In this document: positions 10,906 through 21,429 of the stretch, one piece after another
Position numbering within the stretch: the first letter of the stretch is position 1
Layout of the letters: each line of letters begins with the position of its first letter
Assembly (NCBI GenBank): GCA_964030785.1
Contig: OZ034967.1
Location: 45,816,033-45,880,032, forward strand
Source: Siderastrea siderea
Taxonomy: Eukaryota > Cnidaria > Anthozoa > Scleractinia > Rhizangiidae
Length of the DNA: 64,000 nucleotides
Reading direction: 5' to 3'
The notes under the pieces: generated by a model
Database searches by the model: none
Seen by the model: only the letters and a program-made list of their open reading frames with translations
Told to the model about the DNA's origin: nothing
Program-made: the position numbers and the translations under genes

Positions 10906-11345
10906 GTTTCGGTTGAACGATTAGTTGGTTATTTGAGTACCTATCGCATAATGTTTTTGAGTTTTTGACTGGATTCTTTGTAATGAAATTTTCACACAAA
11001 AAGTTAATTAAATGAAATACTTCACTACAAACCCATGGTGGTCAAGAGGCGTGTTTCGATTGAACGATTAGTTGGTTATTTGAGTACCTATTGCATAATG
11101 TTTTTTGACTGGATTCTTTGTAATGAAAATTTTCACCCAAAAATTTAATCAAATGAAATATTCTACTTCAAACCCATTGTGGCCAAGAGGCTTGTTTCGG
11201 TAGAACGATTAGTTGATTATTTGAGAACCTATTGCATCATGTTTTTTTAAATCATTCTTTATATCATTCTTTTTTTTATAATTCTTCCTTGACGAAAATT
11301 TTTAGAAAAAAAAATTAACGAAATGAAATACCCTACTACGAAACC
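10906..11345. repeat. Three tandem copies of a unit of about 145 bp
   Basis: The phrase TGTTTCGRTTGAACGATTAG (and near variants) recurs at about 10908, 11050 and 11193, followed each time by TTATTTGAGTACCTAT, a TTCTTTGTAATGAAA-like segment and ACTACAAACCCA-like sequence. Copies 1 and 2 are the most alike; copy 3 is more diverged. All three lack coding potential. Confidence 0.8.
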
Positions 11346-13395
11346 AGCTTTTACCTCCTTGATGTTGTTCTGGTGTAATAGAAATGGTTTAGCTTGATAA
11401 TTAATTACAAGTTTAAACTGTAATGATAGAACCTCTTCAGAAAACAGTGATGATTCACTTTTATTGACATCGCTCAAATAATTAGTCTTCGGGTAAAAAA
11501 TAACAGGCGACTTTCGTTTTCCTTTTGTTTCCTTTTACTTAAACTGACAATAGCAAATTTAATTTGTTTTGTTATTTTCGATAAAAGACAACCCTTTTGA
11601 AATAAGCCATGTGATTTTGTTCAAACCATTTTAAATTGTTAAACAATGCATTCATTCAATTGTGATGGACATAATAAAATGCTAAGCTTGGTTATTTTTC
11701 GTTACTTTCTCGTATCTAACTTTATCGACAGCTTAAAAAGTTTTAAACATTACTGCACGCATCTGATATTAATTTAAGGTGTGTGCCATTGTCACTGTTA
11801 GTGTGGTAAGAAAGTATATGAAGTCACTGGATAAATGCCATTTAAGTTCACCAACCTTCACTCACTTCGCCTACCTGTAAGCATACCCTGATGTGTTCAT
11901 TATCATTAACCCTTGTACTCCCGAGGGCCTAAAATCAAACTTCAGTACAAATCACCAATTTCTTTTTGTAAAATGCCTAAATACAAAGATAGTCCCAAGT
12001 GAAAGTACTGTTGAAGAGGTTTCATTTGAATTTCATCCCCCGACGCGAATGTTAGAACAACTTGAAATGTCTCATACCTGACTCTGGGAGTGAATGAATC
12101 AAAGGGGTGTCTAAAAAATTTGCTACACTATCAAGAATAATACAACCGTCTAAAGAATGGATAAAAAGAATTCAAAGAACAATAAAGGTTTTCTCTTTGT
12201 TTGCTATTGATGTTTTTACACACTAAAATGTATCTCGTTCTGTAATGTATTATTCATCGCGGGTTCTCCCGCCATGTTTTATTTTCATTGTAGTTTACTA
12301 TTTGGCTCAGAACAAGTATCATTTTCTTAAACTAGTGTGTCACAGGTAAATGGTTCAATGTTTTAAAAGGTGTTTTACTTTTGTTATTTTAAGGATGTGA
12401 TATTTAACAGTTGTTGTACGAACCGAATTTGTTTGGTTGCGTCTTAAAACAAATTGATAATCAAGCTCGTTAAACCTTTCCTGGTTAATATTTCTTTTAG
12501 CGAGTCTTCCTTCTTGGTAAGTTTATGACAAACGTTTTACTGAAGTTCAAACAGACTCACCAAGTAAACTTAACACAATGGTGTAAGCACTTGTTTTCTA
12601 AACAGCGTTTTCAGTAAATTTGAATACAAGTATCATTACTTGAAAAATTTACTTTTGTCACGGAAGGCTTTTCGATTTACAGTGTTTCGTTTGATTAAGT
12701 AAAGGTTAATTAAGTGGGAAACAAGACATCCAATTTCCCGTTCAATGTTTTACCAGCTATTTGGTAAATTTAATTAAAGCGAATAAACAAAAGAGGAAAA
12801 TCTTTTTACCTTACTTTTATTTTGGGCTTTAATGAACAATATCCTTTCAACTGCTAAATTAAATCACTTTGAGAAGCTCTGTCAATCCTAAATATTTCAT
12901 CCTCCGTTCAAGTAGATTATTTTATTTCGCACACTTTTTACTATATTCGGGTATTTCACTTAAAGTGGCAATAAAGTTCAATTTAGGAAAACAACGATAA
13001 AACGAATCATCCAAACAAGAAATGTTTGCTAAAAACAGATGGGAAAAAGGAACTTTACGCATCGATACACTATTCTGACCTAAAGGCAAAAGCCAGCTTT
13101 TACTTTACTTTAGCATTTCCATTCATCGTTTTTTCCTACGTCTCTAAACACCCGTTACTAAATACTTATGTTAAATATGAAATCGTTTTGGGTTACACAC
13201 ATTTCTTCATATTTGGATAATTTTCTTTCTCTTTATTTTTATCCATCTTTTACAATAGTAATAGTTGATTTGCTAATTTCACGGTACCAGTAAATCCTTT
13301 CAAGGTAGTAGTTTCTTTATTAGAAAACTTCTCGACTTTTACCACGCTCCACAAGTTCAATGAGAACCACGGAGGTCAACTAAGTGAGGTCATTA
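11346..13395. other. Intergenic region, no gene recognised
   Basis: AT-rich, with only short frames on both strands. Promoter sequences of the downstream cysteine-rich gene are probably at its right edge, but I cannot point to them. Confidence 0.45.
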
Positions 13396-13529
13396 CTCAG
13401 CGACAACTTCTTGGAGTACACTGGAGTGAAGACTGATATTATCATTTTCTCCAACAATCTAAACAGATAAGAACGGCAAGAGCTTCAAAATCTAAACACC
13501 ACCTCTTTTGTTAGAAAAGAAATTTGAAG
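13396..13529 (+). other. Possible 5' UTR exon of cysteine-rich copy 2
   Basis: TTTGAAG followed by GTAAGT (donor at 13530) is a strong donor, and the next good acceptor (tactactttag, ending 14340) lies just before the signal-peptide exon at 14365. The left boundary is a guess because no transcription start is evident. Confidence 0.35.
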
Positions 13530-14364
13530 GTAAGTTTCACCTCTTTAAATTATGATTCTAAAACAATTTTGACGTCATGTATTATTTTAAGTTGTTTTTT
13601 CCTCAGTGTTTAAGGGATTGTCAATCTTTTATATGTCTAAAGACCAATTGCTTGGCTTCCTAATGTTTACGGAAGTGGAAAATCTTAAGCCATTTAAATC
13701 TGCACTGTGAACCTATCTCTTTATGAGCTCCCATGAAAACATTTGAAATATTTGGGGTTTTACTCCAACGGGAAAAATTGAACACTCTTGATAGAATAGG
13801 CTAATAATTACTCCATTTTCGCAGTTTATTTTGTTTTTCTTTTTAAACCTGCAATTATTAAGTCAATAAAAAGGTTTTCAATAGCCCGCTTAGAGATGTT
13901 TTAGATTTGCCTTAAATCAAAGTTTTTAATTGCCATGAATTTGCTTTGAACTGAACCTAGCTGAAAAAACGCTGCTGTGTACTGTAAACTTTAAATTTGA
14001 AATTCTTCTATTGTTTTGAAAATTTTGCTCGTTTTATGACAAAGCTGAGAAGCTCTACCGAAGCAACTATACAACACTAGATAAAAAAAAATCTTTAAAG
14101 ATACATATTAAAAACATATTTACCAAAAAATACTTTTTTATGTTAAAAATATGAACTTATCGATCTTTCCCCTGAAGTTATCATGGTGGTGACTAATCAT
14201 GTAAGCAATTTCGACTTTTTCGGCGATTTCCCACCGTAATCCTTACTTTTTGAACAATTTTTAGATAATTGAATACTTAGACGGTAAAATATTTTATGTT
14301 AAATTCTTTTAACATGCATTATTATCATTATACTACTTTAGATTCAAAGATTAAGTGGTTAGTG

Positions 14365-17300
14365 ATGCATACCTGCCTCTATTCTACCGTCTTTGTGGTT
14401 CTTTTTGCTGTTTTCATTTCCGGTAAGTTTTTCCTATTTCTCTTTTGATAATTTGACGGCCTAATAAATAAGCCACATTCACTTATAACATAGCTCGCGC
14501 GCTGGTCCTATCGAATTCCTATTGAAGCATCATGGTGCTTATCTCTATATACGCACGGCCGTGCGTAGATAACATGCCGTGTGCAGTTGCATTTTGCTAC
14601 AAAGTTCCCGTCGAGTTTAGCCGCGAGTTCCTGTTGCTTAAATTTCCGATAGTCAATGGAAGAAACTAGCGAAGAAGTTCCAATTTTTTTTTCGCTCAAA
14701 AGAGACCACTGGGCCATTGTGTAGCGGCCAAAAGTGCCTTCTTCGCAAGTAACTCGGCGAGTAAATGACCAAGAAAAATCACTTTACAGCAGAGTTAAAC
14801 TAGGGAGAAATAACGACAGCGAAATTGTTGCAGAGTGTTTGATTTCTTAGGACGAGCAAGGAACTTTGCTGAAAAAGAAACCGTCGAACTTTTAAATTAG
14901 TCTTTGGCGTTGTGTTTACGATTTCTTTCATGATTTGTAACCCTCAACAAATGTTGACGATAGGTAGGTTTTATACGGGAGACGTTTGACACTAAAACAT
15001 TAAGAAATGACATAAAATAAAACACAGTAAAATTGAAGAGAAGCGTTTAATAATGTCATAAATTCGGCGATTCACTGCCAAAATCAAGCTAAATAAGAGC
15101 TGACAACCAGAAAGGACGACATTTTTTTCGGCTATACTACACAAAATAACATCGTTTTGCCTGCAGTCGATGTAGCTCTGTGTTCAAGCAGCTCCAGTGA
15201 AATGCAAAATAAGTTAAATGATCGCTTTCCTAGTTTGATTAATTGTTGTTTACCACATTCCGTCAGTGGCCTCTGAACCGAGAACCACTAGGTGTTCTGT
15301 TTGTTTCAACTCTCGCAGCTACAATGGTGAAATCATACAGCTTCAATCCGCTTTGGATGATGAATATAACAATTTTTCAGGAAACATCAAACCTATACCA
15401 CAGTTTAAAGCCAACAATTGGAAGACTTTTCAAAACATTATTCTAGTACGTTCACTTCGGGAGCACTTTCATCGATTCATTCAGCTTTGCGAAGAAACGC
15501 TGCAACACTTCGCAAGGTTTTGGCGTCTTTTTCTTTCACTGAGTCATGTGATCGATTACCTTTTCTTTTTCTTTCCCTTTCTCTTTTTTTTCTCGTTCTT
15601 TCTGTTTTTTTTTTTTTAATAGTAACTAGTGATTAAGATTTGAATCAACCGCGCGTTCGTATTTCAACGAAAGCGAAATGGAACTCCGGCGTCCTGGCGA
15701 AAAAATGCTATTTCAGTAAGCTTATAATCGTTCAGTTTTCGCCAGCATTTCCACTGGGTATGTTATAAAACAATTGGTTCATGCTTTTAGCTGTGCGTAC
15801 ATCGAGTTATGGATGCACTTGGGAAGTTTGGAGAGCACTCAAGAAGCTAGGCTACTCTCGTGCTCTCCAAACTTCCCGCGTGCATCCATAACTTGATGTA
15901 CGCACGCTAAGCATGAACCAATTGTTAATTATCCTGTAGTGCAAGCACCAAATTTAGTCAATAATGTCCTACATCTATATCCAACTCTCTTTTTCCTTAA
16001 TATCCCATTTACCTGTTTTCCTCGTTTGTTTTCCTAAAATCATCTTGTTTTCCTGCAATTTTTAATTTTCATGTGATATTCGGTATTCCTATAACCTTCT
16101 CTCTGATTAGTCTGAATTCATTACGACTCAATTATCCCATTTTCCCAAAATACTGATTACAAATGTCGCGCATTACCACTTTTTACGTTAGAAATATTGC
16201 TTATCTCTAGGATTTTTCCCCAAGTTCCCTCATTGCTGGTCTCCAATCAGTCATCATGAATACGGATCGCCTTTTGCGTTGCCCTCAACAATGAGGTTAT
16301 TTACCATCTCAATTTCTATTCCAATTCTTGTTTGTGGAATGCTTTAACATCTTCAGTCTTACTCCCAGACATCCCAGTCGTATCAGAGCTGCCTTTCCGC
16401 CATTCCAAGGCAGAATTTTTAGAGTACACCCCGGGATAACAAATATAGTCGGTTGTCGGAGCAGATACTCTCAGTCATCATGGAACAAAGCTTATTAATT
16501 TCAATATACATAACTAGGTATCTCTATGACACTATTCCGTTTACCTCCATTTATCTCGAAACTCTTCTAAGGTATAAATACCTTCAAAACTTCCCTCTCC
16601 TAATAATTTTTTCCGAAATATTTTGTACTTCTGTAATTTTCTCCACCAATTTTCTGCATTCTTATAATTATTCTTCCTCATCTCCGTGTTCCTATAATTT
16701 TCTACCCGAATACTCCCACTCTTATATGTTTCTCCCAGATTACCCCGTATCCCTTAAGGGTTCCTCCCCCTCCCCACATAACCCATCTGCCGTAATACCG
16801 TAATTTCCTTTCGAATCACTCCGTGTTTTCAATTTTACACCCAAATCCCCCGTATTCCTATAATTTCACCCAAAAATATCTAATTGTATGGTTCAAAATT
16901 TTGTCTTGGTATATAATGTAAAACCTCTATCACGTTTTGATCACATTTAAGATCGCCAAGTGGCCGGTAAATGCGGCAGTGGAGGAGTTGCTGACACTCC
17001 ATGGGCTGCGTGTCTTGTTGCTGAGGAAGGCGATGTCTGCCCTCACAATTTTAGAAAAATTGAAGACGACTTTGGCTGTGAACCTTACGGTTCAAGATCG
17101 CCGCCATATAAGAAACGGGTGTGTTGCCTTCTAGGGCCAGTGTTAGACTTACAGGTAAGTGTTGCCACTGACCAATGTCTATCGGTAAACTATAAAGTAG
17201 GGAGAGGTCTCTTGTGCCCTGGAACGTTCGGCTTTTCCCACACCTCCGGATTACAAATCCAGCGCCCTAACCACTGTGGATACAATCTGTAAGATTCGCT

Positions 17301-17533
17301 GCCAAAATTGATGATGATGGTTATTTTGTTCAAATGGGCTGTTGTTATCTTTACACTAACAAAAGGAAATCTAAATGAGAGATGATTAGAAATCCACTGG
17401 ACAGGTATTTGTCTCACTGGTATGATTTACTGATGATTTTTGCGTTCGTTCCTCACAGGTGAAAGACTCACCATGCTTGGCAGGTACTCCATCAAGCGAT
17501 GCCTCGGATAACAGAAGCAAAAAACACCACTGA
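14365..17533 (+). CDS. Small secreted seven-cysteine protein, copy 2 (complete, 3 coding exons)
   Basis: Exons 14365-14422 (58 nt, donor gtaagt, phase 1), 16961-17154 (194 nt, acceptor gccaag, donor gtaagt) and 17459-17533 (75 nt, acceptor cctcacag, stop TGA). Product about 108 aa. Exon 1 is a signal peptide (STVFVVLFAVFIS). Exon 2 carries GKCG, W-AACLVAE, C-P-H-N-F-RKIEDD, SPPYKKRVCC and LDLQ. Exon 3 carries KDSPCLAG and a basic tail. Mature cysteine spacing is C-x12-C-x8-C-x12-C-x14-CC-x14-C. The layout and phases match the minus-strand copy at 19966-21424. AATAAA at 17540 follows the stop. The odd number of cysteines leaves at least one free for pairing with a partner or a second subunit. 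No known family is recognised; a role as an extracellular matrix, defence or venom-like peptide is open. Confidence 0.85.
15560..15622. repeat. Pyrimidine-rich low-complexity tract
   Basis: A run composed almost wholly of T and C in intron 1 of cysteine-rich copy 2. Open frames across it are low-complexity artefacts. Confidence 0.8.
15769..15926. repeat. Long hairpin foldback element
   Basis: Arms of about 70 bp beginning AACAATTGGTTCATGC and ending GCATGAACCAATTGTT are almost perfect inverted copies around a loop of about 20 nt. It lies inside intron 1 of cysteine-rich copy 2. Little divergence between the arms suggests recent insertion or gene-conversion between the arms. Confidence 0.9.
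17221..17283 (-). repeat. tRNA-derived SINE-like fragment
   Basis: The minus strand reads TGGTTAGGGCGCTGGATTTG with a tRNA-like anticodon arm, but the B box region is degraded. It lies in intron 2 of cysteine-rich copy 2. Confidence 0.45.
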
Positions 17534-17539
17534 AATATC

Positions 17540-17545
17540 AATAAA
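17540..17545 (+). promoter_or_regulatory. Polyadenylation signal AATAAA for cysteine-rich copy 2
   Basis: The hexamer begins 7 nt after the TGA stop at 17531-17533. That is close, but the position agrees with 17459-17533 being the final exon. Confidence 0.55.
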
Positions 17546-17549
17546 ATGT

Positions 17550-19570
17550 AAAAACTTCTCGTGCTTTTTTTTCTTTTTTGTTAATGTAAAGAATTTGCAT
17601 TTTCACGATATTCTGAAATCGCGAAAATTGATGTCCCCTTCAAGTTTTTTTAAAAATTTACGCAAAGGACCGCCCTTGAAAATTGAGATAAAAATTTCCT
17701 GGAATAAGGTAGTTTTCTATAAACTTTAAACTGCATCAGAGTTGTTTTTACAACCAAATTGTGTGTTAATGACATCTCCGACTTCTGGATTTGGCACGCG
17801 TAACAGCGAAATTCTATAATAGCAGGGCAAGGGACAAGATACGTTAAAGATAAACATTACGATCGACACCCCCAAGCAGTCGTTTTTAGAAGAGTCGTGT
17901 TTTCCTCCTCCCCACAGACTTTGAGGAGAGGAGGGTAACACGGCTTCCCTAAAAATAACTGCTTGGAACGGCTAGCACGTCCCTAATAAGAACTTTTCTT
18001 AACAGTCTCTACATCTGTAATACGGATAATGCCACAGAGATTCGACAGGCGGCGTGCGGGCGGGTATATGTGCTGCAAGCAGCTTTATTTATCAGATAAA
18101 AATACTTGGCTTGGGGTTGCCGAGTAGCCGGCAAGTAGCATGTCGTAGGGCTTACACAGCTAGACACTAGCAATTCTTTTCTAGGTTCACAGCGGTCAAA
18201 CGCCATAAGCTATGTCACATCCGGTTTTTCAAAGCCTTGAATTTTGAATCACTATAAACGTTCAACAAAGAGAAGTTCGAATGAACGTGATGCATAAAAT
18301 GTCCCGACAAGCCGAATTTCGCGCCTTTAAATTTTGTGGAAGAGAGGTACTTCATTTGAACTCGTATTCAACGTCAAAGGCGTAGGTTTTCAGAAACAGT
18401 GTCAAGTTTTGCCGTTAACGATTAATTTCCTACAGTTGTATGTATTTTTATTTGCAAATTTATAGGCACGTGTCGTACTTTTCACTGCTGTGATTAGCGA
18501 GCGGGCGCGCTAATCGCGTGGATCAGCGGGCGAGCGAAGGAGCAATACAAACTCGGCGAGACTGAAACGAGGGAAAAAAGCAAGGGAATAACTTTTGCTC
18601 TAGAGAGGACAGTTTGCAATGTAACGATCGACAAGTCTCATAAGCTGTTGAAAACGCAGGAGACGCTTTATGCTGTTTTATAAGCAGACTAGGCAAGCTA
18701 AGTTTCCGCTAAAAGATCAGACTGTTTTACTTAGGAACATGTTTGATGAAAATTCCCCAACGATCGAACACTGTTTGTCCTACGCAAGGCTAAAAAAAAG
18801 TGTTTCATCTTGTTTAAGCATCTGCAGCTAACATTCTGCACGTTCTGTATTGTCGGTCGTTTAACCAGGTCTTGTGTGGCTATAAAGGATAAAATTTTCT
18901 TTAGGAAATTTTAATATCGAAAAAGTCTTGGATAAAAACGTTTCATGCTAAAACACGATTATGCAACGCGATGCACAGCTCCAAAGGAGGAGCGGTTAAG
19001 CCTCTGATTATTCACTCAAGTTTAGTCCCTGAGGGGGAGAGCTGCAATGAGAGACAAAGTATTGAGACGAGTCTGATTTCAAATGCTATGATATTCACCA
19101 ATCTCCCATTCAGATTATCCCAATCCAATCAGTGTTGGACAAGGGCCTCTGCCTTTTACATTGGATAGCTAGGGTAGCAGCACTGTCAGTTGGAAATGCA
19201 TTCAAAACAAGATTAGTGAAATAGCACTTTTGATCAAATAAACACTTATTTTGACTAACTGTGTCAAACAGCTTGGCCATTGGGGAGCTAGGGGAGGAGA
19301 ACAGTGATACTTGGAAATGCATTAAAAGCAAGATATGGTGAAATAGATCTTTTGATCAAATAATCAAATTTATATAAGATTGATCCGATTGAAAGAAAAA
19401 ATTTAGTTAATTGACCACTCCCCGAGAGGGGCTTTTCAGGGTCAACGAAAGAAATAATCCAAATAAACATAATAGCTTCAAGAACCCCAACTGGCGGGAG
19501 GCAAACCAGCTGGCTATTTAAAAGCGTAACCGAGGAGTTGAACTCGGGTCTTCCGAGAACAACTCCAGCT
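17550..19570. other. Intergenic region, no gene recognised
   Basis: No supportable exon. A GC-rich patch at about 18495-18540 (repeated GCGGGCG-type motifs) stands out from the AT-rich background. Two similar segments around 19170-19230 and 19265-19360 share TTGGAAATGCATT and GATCAAATAA, a diverged direct repeat of about 130 bp. Confidence 0.4.
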
Positions 19571-19577
19571 AGTGCTC

Positions 19578-19648
19578 AGAGCGGGACTTGAACCCGGGAC
19601 CTCCGCATTTCAAGTCCGGCACCCTAACCACTCCGCCACGCTGCCTCC
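19578..19648 (-). repeat. tRNA-Ser-like SINE head
   Basis: The minus strand reads GTGGCGGAGTGGTTAGGG (A box), an anticodon loop ACTTGAAAT and GGTTCAAGTCCC (B box), closely resembling a tRNA-Ser(TGA) body. The acceptor stem is not closed and non-tRNA sequence follows. A tRNA-derived SINE is therefore more likely than a functional tRNA gene. Confidence 0.6.
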
Positions 19649-19965
19649 ACAAGAAGTAAATATACTCCTTGATAGGCCAAGGACATGCTTGGGGAGTCAA
19701 AGGACTGATTACGAGACCTTAGAGAAGCGCCACAACCGCGAACATTTTATTCGTTTTACGTTCACACAATGAGTCTGAATAACTAACAGCAACTTTCCTA
19801 TTGTTCAGTTCCTCCATCACAGTTGGACCTGCCTCTGCGTCAAGAAAGGACAATTAAAAAAAGGTATTCGTACTGAAAGGATCTCGTTTCACAACATAAG
19901 TTCCTTGAGATCACTGATTTTTTTCTTTTTCTATTTTAAAAATTGTTCACGCAACATTCGACTAA

Positions 19966-21424
19966 TCAGTCATCTTTTTTAGTCTTCTTTCTGTCTTCAT
20001 CATTCACCTTATCTCCAGCCAAACAAGGTGCATCTTTAATCTAAAGGAAAAAAGAGAAGTGTTCTATGACCAGCATGCTCAGCAGGGTTGTTTCAACGAT
20101 ACGTTAATATAACGCCAAAAATTACCACTCACCGAGATAGCGAGAAAGGGAAGGAAGGTCTAACAATCGCAGTCACCAGGCTGCTATGATTGTAGCTTCT
20201 TGGATACTTAAAAACTTCAAAACTCACGGAGGCCGGAATCCAATATTTCAAGATTTTAAACATCAAAATTTTGGCAAAAATTTGGTTAGCTAGCAACTAG
20301 CCTCTTTTTCTTTTTATAGATGTTTTCCCAACGCTAGGGTTACCCCCCCCCCCCCCCACCCTGCCTCCCCCGTTTGCAGATAACTCCTCGTAATTTTTTC
20401 AACAACCTTGCGTCGGTGATTTAAATGGCCTCATAGAAATTGGACATAATCTTGGCTTTCGAGCTAAGCCCCACAGCCTGGCAAGAATCCCCACCTTTAG
20501 ATCGAAGACTGGTGTCAATACACAGCAAACCCTTTTTTTATAGGGTGGAGATCTATAGCCTCTCGGTGTACAGGCACGATCATCTTCGATCTTCAAAAAT
20601 CCATGAGGACAACCGCCATCATCTTCAGCTACTAAACAAGCTGCCCAATCAGTGTTAGCAACATCTTCGCCACATCTTCCTTCCACGTTATCTGTAAGAC
20701 AATTTTTAACATTACCAGTCAATTACCGCCTCTCAAGAATCTATTTTCACTCAACCCTCATATATTTCCTCTGTTGCTAATTAACGACTAGGAATATTGT
20801 TTTGTAATGAGTTGCAAGTAATTCATTCTACTCTTTATGCTGAGTTTAAATGTCCCTGTATCTTTTCTAACTTTAAAACTATACTAATAATCAACCAATG
20901 CTACAAAATCCCGATTTCAGAAAATTTGTAATTTATTCAACAATATTTTTTTATCAACTTCCAAATTGAAATATAAAGATATTTCCTATTTTGTCAGGAA
21001 ACCTAAGCAATAAAAAAACTAAAAAGTAGACTTAAGTTTAATTGTTGGCAGGACATCAGGACTGATTTTAAGAAACGAACGAAACTGGGATTTAAGTGGA
21101 GGAAAATTTCTAAGCCTCTTTTAGTTTTGGGCAAGTAATAACGGAAATTGATTTCAACAGTCACGCCGTATTCTTTTACACAGTAAAAGTGACCGTTCAA
21201 CGTAAATCATAAACTCGTTTTGACTTCGTAAAACGTAATAACGTCTACTAAATCTACTCTTTTCAAGGGCACGTTCACGGTATTTAAGTAGTGAATTTTT
21301 TAACTGCCAACTGAATAGAAGGGGTTGCTATAGGTTTGACTGTATATCACCTTACGAGTAAAAAGATCTTACCGCAAGTAAATACAAAGGCGGCACTCAG
21401 GAGCAAAGCAAAATGGATCTTCAT
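19966..21424 (-). CDS. Small secreted seven-cysteine protein, copy 3 (complete, 3 coding exons)
   Basis: Exons on the minus strand: 21424-21373 (52 nt, donor gtaaga, phase 1), 20691-20495 (197 nt, acceptor gtcttacag, donor gtgggg, a weak site) and 20040-19966 (75 nt, acceptor tttcctttag, stop TGA). Product about 107 aa. Exon 1 is a signal peptide (HFALLLSAAFVFTC). Exon 2 carries EGRCG, W-AACLVAEDD, CPHGFLKIEDD, SPPYKKRVCC and FDLK. Exon 3 carries KDAPCLAG and a Lys/Asp-rich tail. Cysteine spacing is C-x11-C-x8-C-x12-C-x14-CC-x14-C, nearly the same as the plus-strand copy at 14365. Identical exon phases and the same last-exon length make this a direct paralogue, inverted relative to copy 2. 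An acceptor-like tttcag just before the ATG suggests a spliced 5' UTR. Function is unknown. Confidence 0.85.
20343..20360. repeat. Poly-C tract
   Basis: A run of about 16 C, near-continuous with further C-rich sequence, lies in intron 2 of cysteine-rich copy 3. Confidence 0.9.
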
Positions 21425-21429
21425 GTTTA

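Noticed and set aside
19578..19648. Functional tRNA-Ser gene
   Set aside because: A and B boxes are good, but the acceptor stem does not close and non-tRNA sequence continues beyond, as in a SINE.
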